Shown here: in pieces, positions 6,111 through 7,926 of the stretch
Layout of the letters: the number at the start of each line of letters is the position of its first letter
Position numbering within the stretch: the stretch's first letter is position 1
Source of the DNA: Desulfobacteraceae bacterium
GTDB taxonomy: Bacteria; Desulfobacterota; DSM-4660; Desulfatiglandales; Desulfatiglandaceae
Assembly: GCA_030642205.1 (NCBI GenBank)
Contig: DAOWOF010000101.1
Span: forward strand, 1 to 7,926
Length of the DNA stretch: 7,926 bases
Direction of reading: 5' to 3'
The notes under the pieces: model-generated
Told to the model about the DNA's origin: nothing
What the model saw: only the letters and a program-made list of their open reading frames with translations
The model's database searches: none
Program-made: the position numbers and the translations under genes

Positions 6111-7097
6111 TCAATTCAGGCCGCGTTCAAAAAGTACAGGACAGCGGCTCATCTGTCCTTCACCGTAATTACACATTCTGGGGAATTGCTCCTGACATAT
6201 CTGAACAGCCAGGTTGCAGCGGGGATGAAAAGGGCATCCGCTTGCTTTAAAGGCAGGATTAGGAACTGATCCGGGGATACTGATCAATCGTGTTCCCCGT
6301 TTTCCCCTTTGTGGAAGAGCTGCCAGGAGACCTATGGTATACGGGTGTCTGGGATTTTTAAATACCTGCCGGGTTGAACCTTCCTCAACAATATTTCCGG
6401 CATACATAATATAGATACGATCAGCTACATTTGCCACCACACCCAGGTCATGGGTAATATACAGGATTGACCTGTCTCCATTTTTCTGAAAAGAGTTAAA
6501 GAGATGCAGTATCTGAGCCTGGATCGTAACATCCAGGGCAGTAGTTGGTTCATCGGCAATAATCAGTTCCGGTTCACAGGCCAGGGCCATGGCTATCATA
6601 ACTCTCTGGCGCTGGCCGCCGCTCAATTGGTGAGGGTAGGCATTCAACCTTTCTTCGGGGTCTGGAAGACCAACGTCTTTCAGAAGCTGCAGGCATTTTT
6701 GACGCTGTTTGTTTTTGCTTAATCTCTGATGCGTGTGTATGGCTTCTCCAATCTGATCCCCAATGGTAAATACAGGATTAAGAGATGTTAATGGTTCCTG
6801 AAAGACCATGGCAATCTGATTCCCCCTGATCTTTTGAAGCTCCGGCTCATTACAGGATAAAATATTTTTCCCGTTAAAGAGAATCTCTCCTTTTACAATT
6901 TCTCCTGGCGGGTCAGGAACCAGGCCAAGTATACTTAAAGCAGAAACAGTCTTGCCACAGCCAGACTCTCCAACCAGACATACTGTCTCCCCTTTATTAA
7001 CATTAAAACTTACGCCTTCCACTGCCCGGGCAATGCCATGGCGTTGGTGGAAATAGACATGGAGGTCTTTAACAGATAAAAGCGGTGAATTTATCAT
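6111..7097 (-). CDS. oppD: Oligopeptide/dipeptide ABC importer ATPase, OppD/DppD-like
   Basis: This 328-residue ATPase is the partner of the OppF-like protein. Walker A is GESGCGKT (43-50), the Q-loop is Q100 in FQEPLTSLNP, and the signature is LSGGQRQR (158-165). Walker B is LIIADEP with D182/E183, and the switch histidine is H216. The MVFQEPLTSLNPVFTIGDQI segment is typical of the D-type rather than F-type subunit. The C-terminal extension carries C288, C294, C301 and C319 in the conserved four-cysteine arrangement, plus an additional C309. The ATG overlaps the permease stop as ATGA, and a GAGAGG Shine-Dalgarno lies 4 nt upstream inside the permease gene. Gene order permease-D-F on one strand matches Opp/Dpp operons. 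The peptide-binding protein and the B-type permease presumably lie beyond the right edge. Confidence 0.95.
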   Translation of the reverse strand: MINSPLLSVKDLHVYFHQRHGIARAVEGVSFNVNKGETVCLVGESGCGKTVSALSILGLVPDPPGEIVKGEILFNGKNILSCNEPELQKIRGNQIAMVFQEPLTSLNPVFTIGDQIGEAIHTHQRLSKNKQRQKCLQLLKDVGLPDPEERLNAYPHQLSGGQRQRVMIAMALACEPELIIADEPTTALDVTIQAQILHLFNSFQKNGDRSILYITHDLGVVANVADRIYIMYAGNIVEEGSTRQVFKNPRHPYTIGLLAALPQRGKRGTRLISIPGSVPNPAFKASGCPFHPRCNLAVQICQEQFPRMCNYGEGQMSRCPVLFERGLN

Positions 7098-7926
7098 TTA
7101 GCCTCTCTCAGCTTGGGATTTAAGGCATCTTTGAGCCCTTCGCCAAAGAGATTAAAGGAAAGGACTACCACCAGGATTGTAATACCGGGAATAAGCGTTA
7201 ACCATGGAGCGTCAAAGATAAAGCCCTTGCCATCAGACAGAATATTACCCCAGGTTGCATGCGGGGGCGGCACGCCAAAGCCGAGAAAACTGAGACCAGC
7301 TTCTGTCAGGATAGCGGTGGCAATTCCTATAGTGGATGAAACCAGAACCGGCGCAATGGCATTGGGCATGATATGCCTGAAAATGATCCTGAAATCGCTG
7401 ATTCCCAAGGCCTTGGCCGCGGTAACAAAGTCCTGCTCCCGAAGAGAAAGAAATTCAGCCCTCACAAATCGTGTTGTACCCATCCAGCTGGTGAGGCCGA
7501 TAATAATCATAATATTATAAATACTGGCTGGTAACAGGGCCACAACGGTTAAAATAAGAAAAAAACTGGGAAAACACAGCATAATATCCACGAGCCGCAT
7601 GATAAGGGTATCAATGGTCACCACTTTAATCATGAGAAATCCGTTCCTGTTCTTTAATTGTTTTCTAAAGATAACTGCCAGCAGGATCAACACATGCCCC
7701 AGGATAAGAAGAATGATTCCCTGTATTGGTTCCTTGCTCATAAGTATTGCTCCGGCACTCATAACACAGGTAATCAGACATTGATATAAATGAAGATGCC
7801 TATTACCAAAATAGCCTGCGATACCTCCCAGAAAAATGCCGATTATAACAGCCAGTCCCACGGCCACAAAACCGACTGTAAGAGAGACCCAGGCCCCCTG
7901 GAGCATCCTGGCAAACAGATCTCGTC
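7094..7926 (-). CDS. oppC: Oligopeptide/dipeptide ABC importer permease, OppC/DppC-like, 5' end outside window
   Basis: This is an inner-membrane permease subunit of the peptide importer. The frame is open to the right edge. Residues before the internal ATG at 7906 read RDLFAR, matching the conserved GRD-x2-x-R of this family, so that ATG is not the start and about 60-100 N-terminal residues are missing. Numbering from Met 7906, the transmembrane core starts at WVSLTVG. The EAA loop that contacts the ATPases is near 151-182 (FVTAAKALGISDFRIIFRHIMPN). The family signature LSFLGFGVPPPHATWGNIL (205-223) and C-terminal FNLFGEGLKDALNPKL are present. An insertion of about 60 residues (about 36-98) separates GYFG from MRLVDIMLCFPSF and adds two hydrophobic segments. 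The stop overlaps the OppD-like start by 4 nt. Confidence 0.92.
   Translation of the reverse strand, partial: RDLFARMLQGAWVSLTVGFVAVGLAVIIGIFLGGIAGYFGNRHLHLYQCLITCVMSAGAILMSKEPIQGIILLILGHVLILLAVIFRKQLKNRNGFLMIKVVTIDTLIMRLVDIMLCFPSFFLILTVVALLPASIYNIMIIIGLTSWMGTTRFVRAEFLSLREQDFVTAAKALGISDFRIIFRHIMPNAIAPVLVSSTIGIATAILTEAGLSFLGFGVPPPHATWGNILSDGKGFIFDAPWLTLIPGITILVVVLSFNLFGEGLKDALNPKLREAK

Noticed and set aside
5940..6269. Plus-strand open frames across the OppF/OppD junction
   Set aside because: They are shadows of two certain ATPase genes on the other strand, without a ribosome-binding site or recognisable motifs.
1..7926. CRISPR array, tRNA, rRNA or complete insertion sequence
   Set aside because: I looked for regularly spaced repeats, cloverleaf-type segments and transposase motifs with terminal inverted repeats on both strands and saw none.
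1..7926. A single functional cassette joining peptide importer, acyltransferase, kinase and enolase-superfamily enzyme
   Set aside because: The importer and kinase units are separated by a convergent gene with its own terminator and an 820-bp intergenic region, so nothing in the sequence shows co-regulation; at most the peptide-related theme is suggestive.

Overview
The window is 7.9 kb of bacterial chromosome, probably from a Gram-negative, Deltaproteobacteria/Desulfobacterota-like organism. This placement is an inference. It rests on a lipid A-type acyltransferase, a cytoplasmic hybrid sensor kinase of a kind I associate with that group, and moderately AT-rich intergenic DNA. No rRNA, tRNA, CRISPR array or intact insertion sequence is visible.

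Layout from left to right: (1) positions 1-818, minus strand, hold most of an enolase-superfamily (muconate-lactonizing/dipeptide-epimerase type) enzyme whose 3' end lies outside the window. (2) Positions 849-3125, minus strand, hold a soluble hybrid histidine kinase (N-terminal sensory region, GAF, HisKA, HATPase, receiver). Its frame stays open to about 3308. (3) Positions 3309-4129 are a long AT-rich region between divergent genes. It contains what looks like a decayed minus-strand reading frame, two overlapping inverted repeats and a 17-codon ORF behind an almost perfect Shine-Dalgarno sequence. (4) Positions 4130-5077, plus strand, encode an LpxL/HtrB-type acyltransferase with an HX4E motif, closed by an intrinsic terminator at 5102-5136. 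(5) Positions 5141-7926, minus strand, are the distal part of an oligopeptide/dipeptide ABC importer operon: permease (OppC/DppC-like, 5' end outside the window), then ATPases OppD-like and OppF-like, with overlapping or 1-nt junctions.

The importer genes form a translationally coupled unit. The kinase and the enolase-superfamily enzyme form a second minus-strand unit with a gap of about 30 nt. A functional link between peptide uptake and a dipeptide epimerase (peptidoglycan-peptide recycling) would be natural, but the two units are separated by a convergent gene and the enzyme's specificity is not established.

The points most worth a second look are these. The enolase-superfamily protein has Arg where the second catalytic Lys of this subgroup is expected (R271; the first pair is R164-x-K166). 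Both genes of the kinase unit appear to lack a canonical start at the place their reading frames imply (CTG for the kinase, ATT for the enzyme). The permease carries an insertion of about 60 residues that adds two hydrophobic segments. The acyltransferase leader holds a small ORF. I did not find clear evidence of a wholly new multi-gene system.
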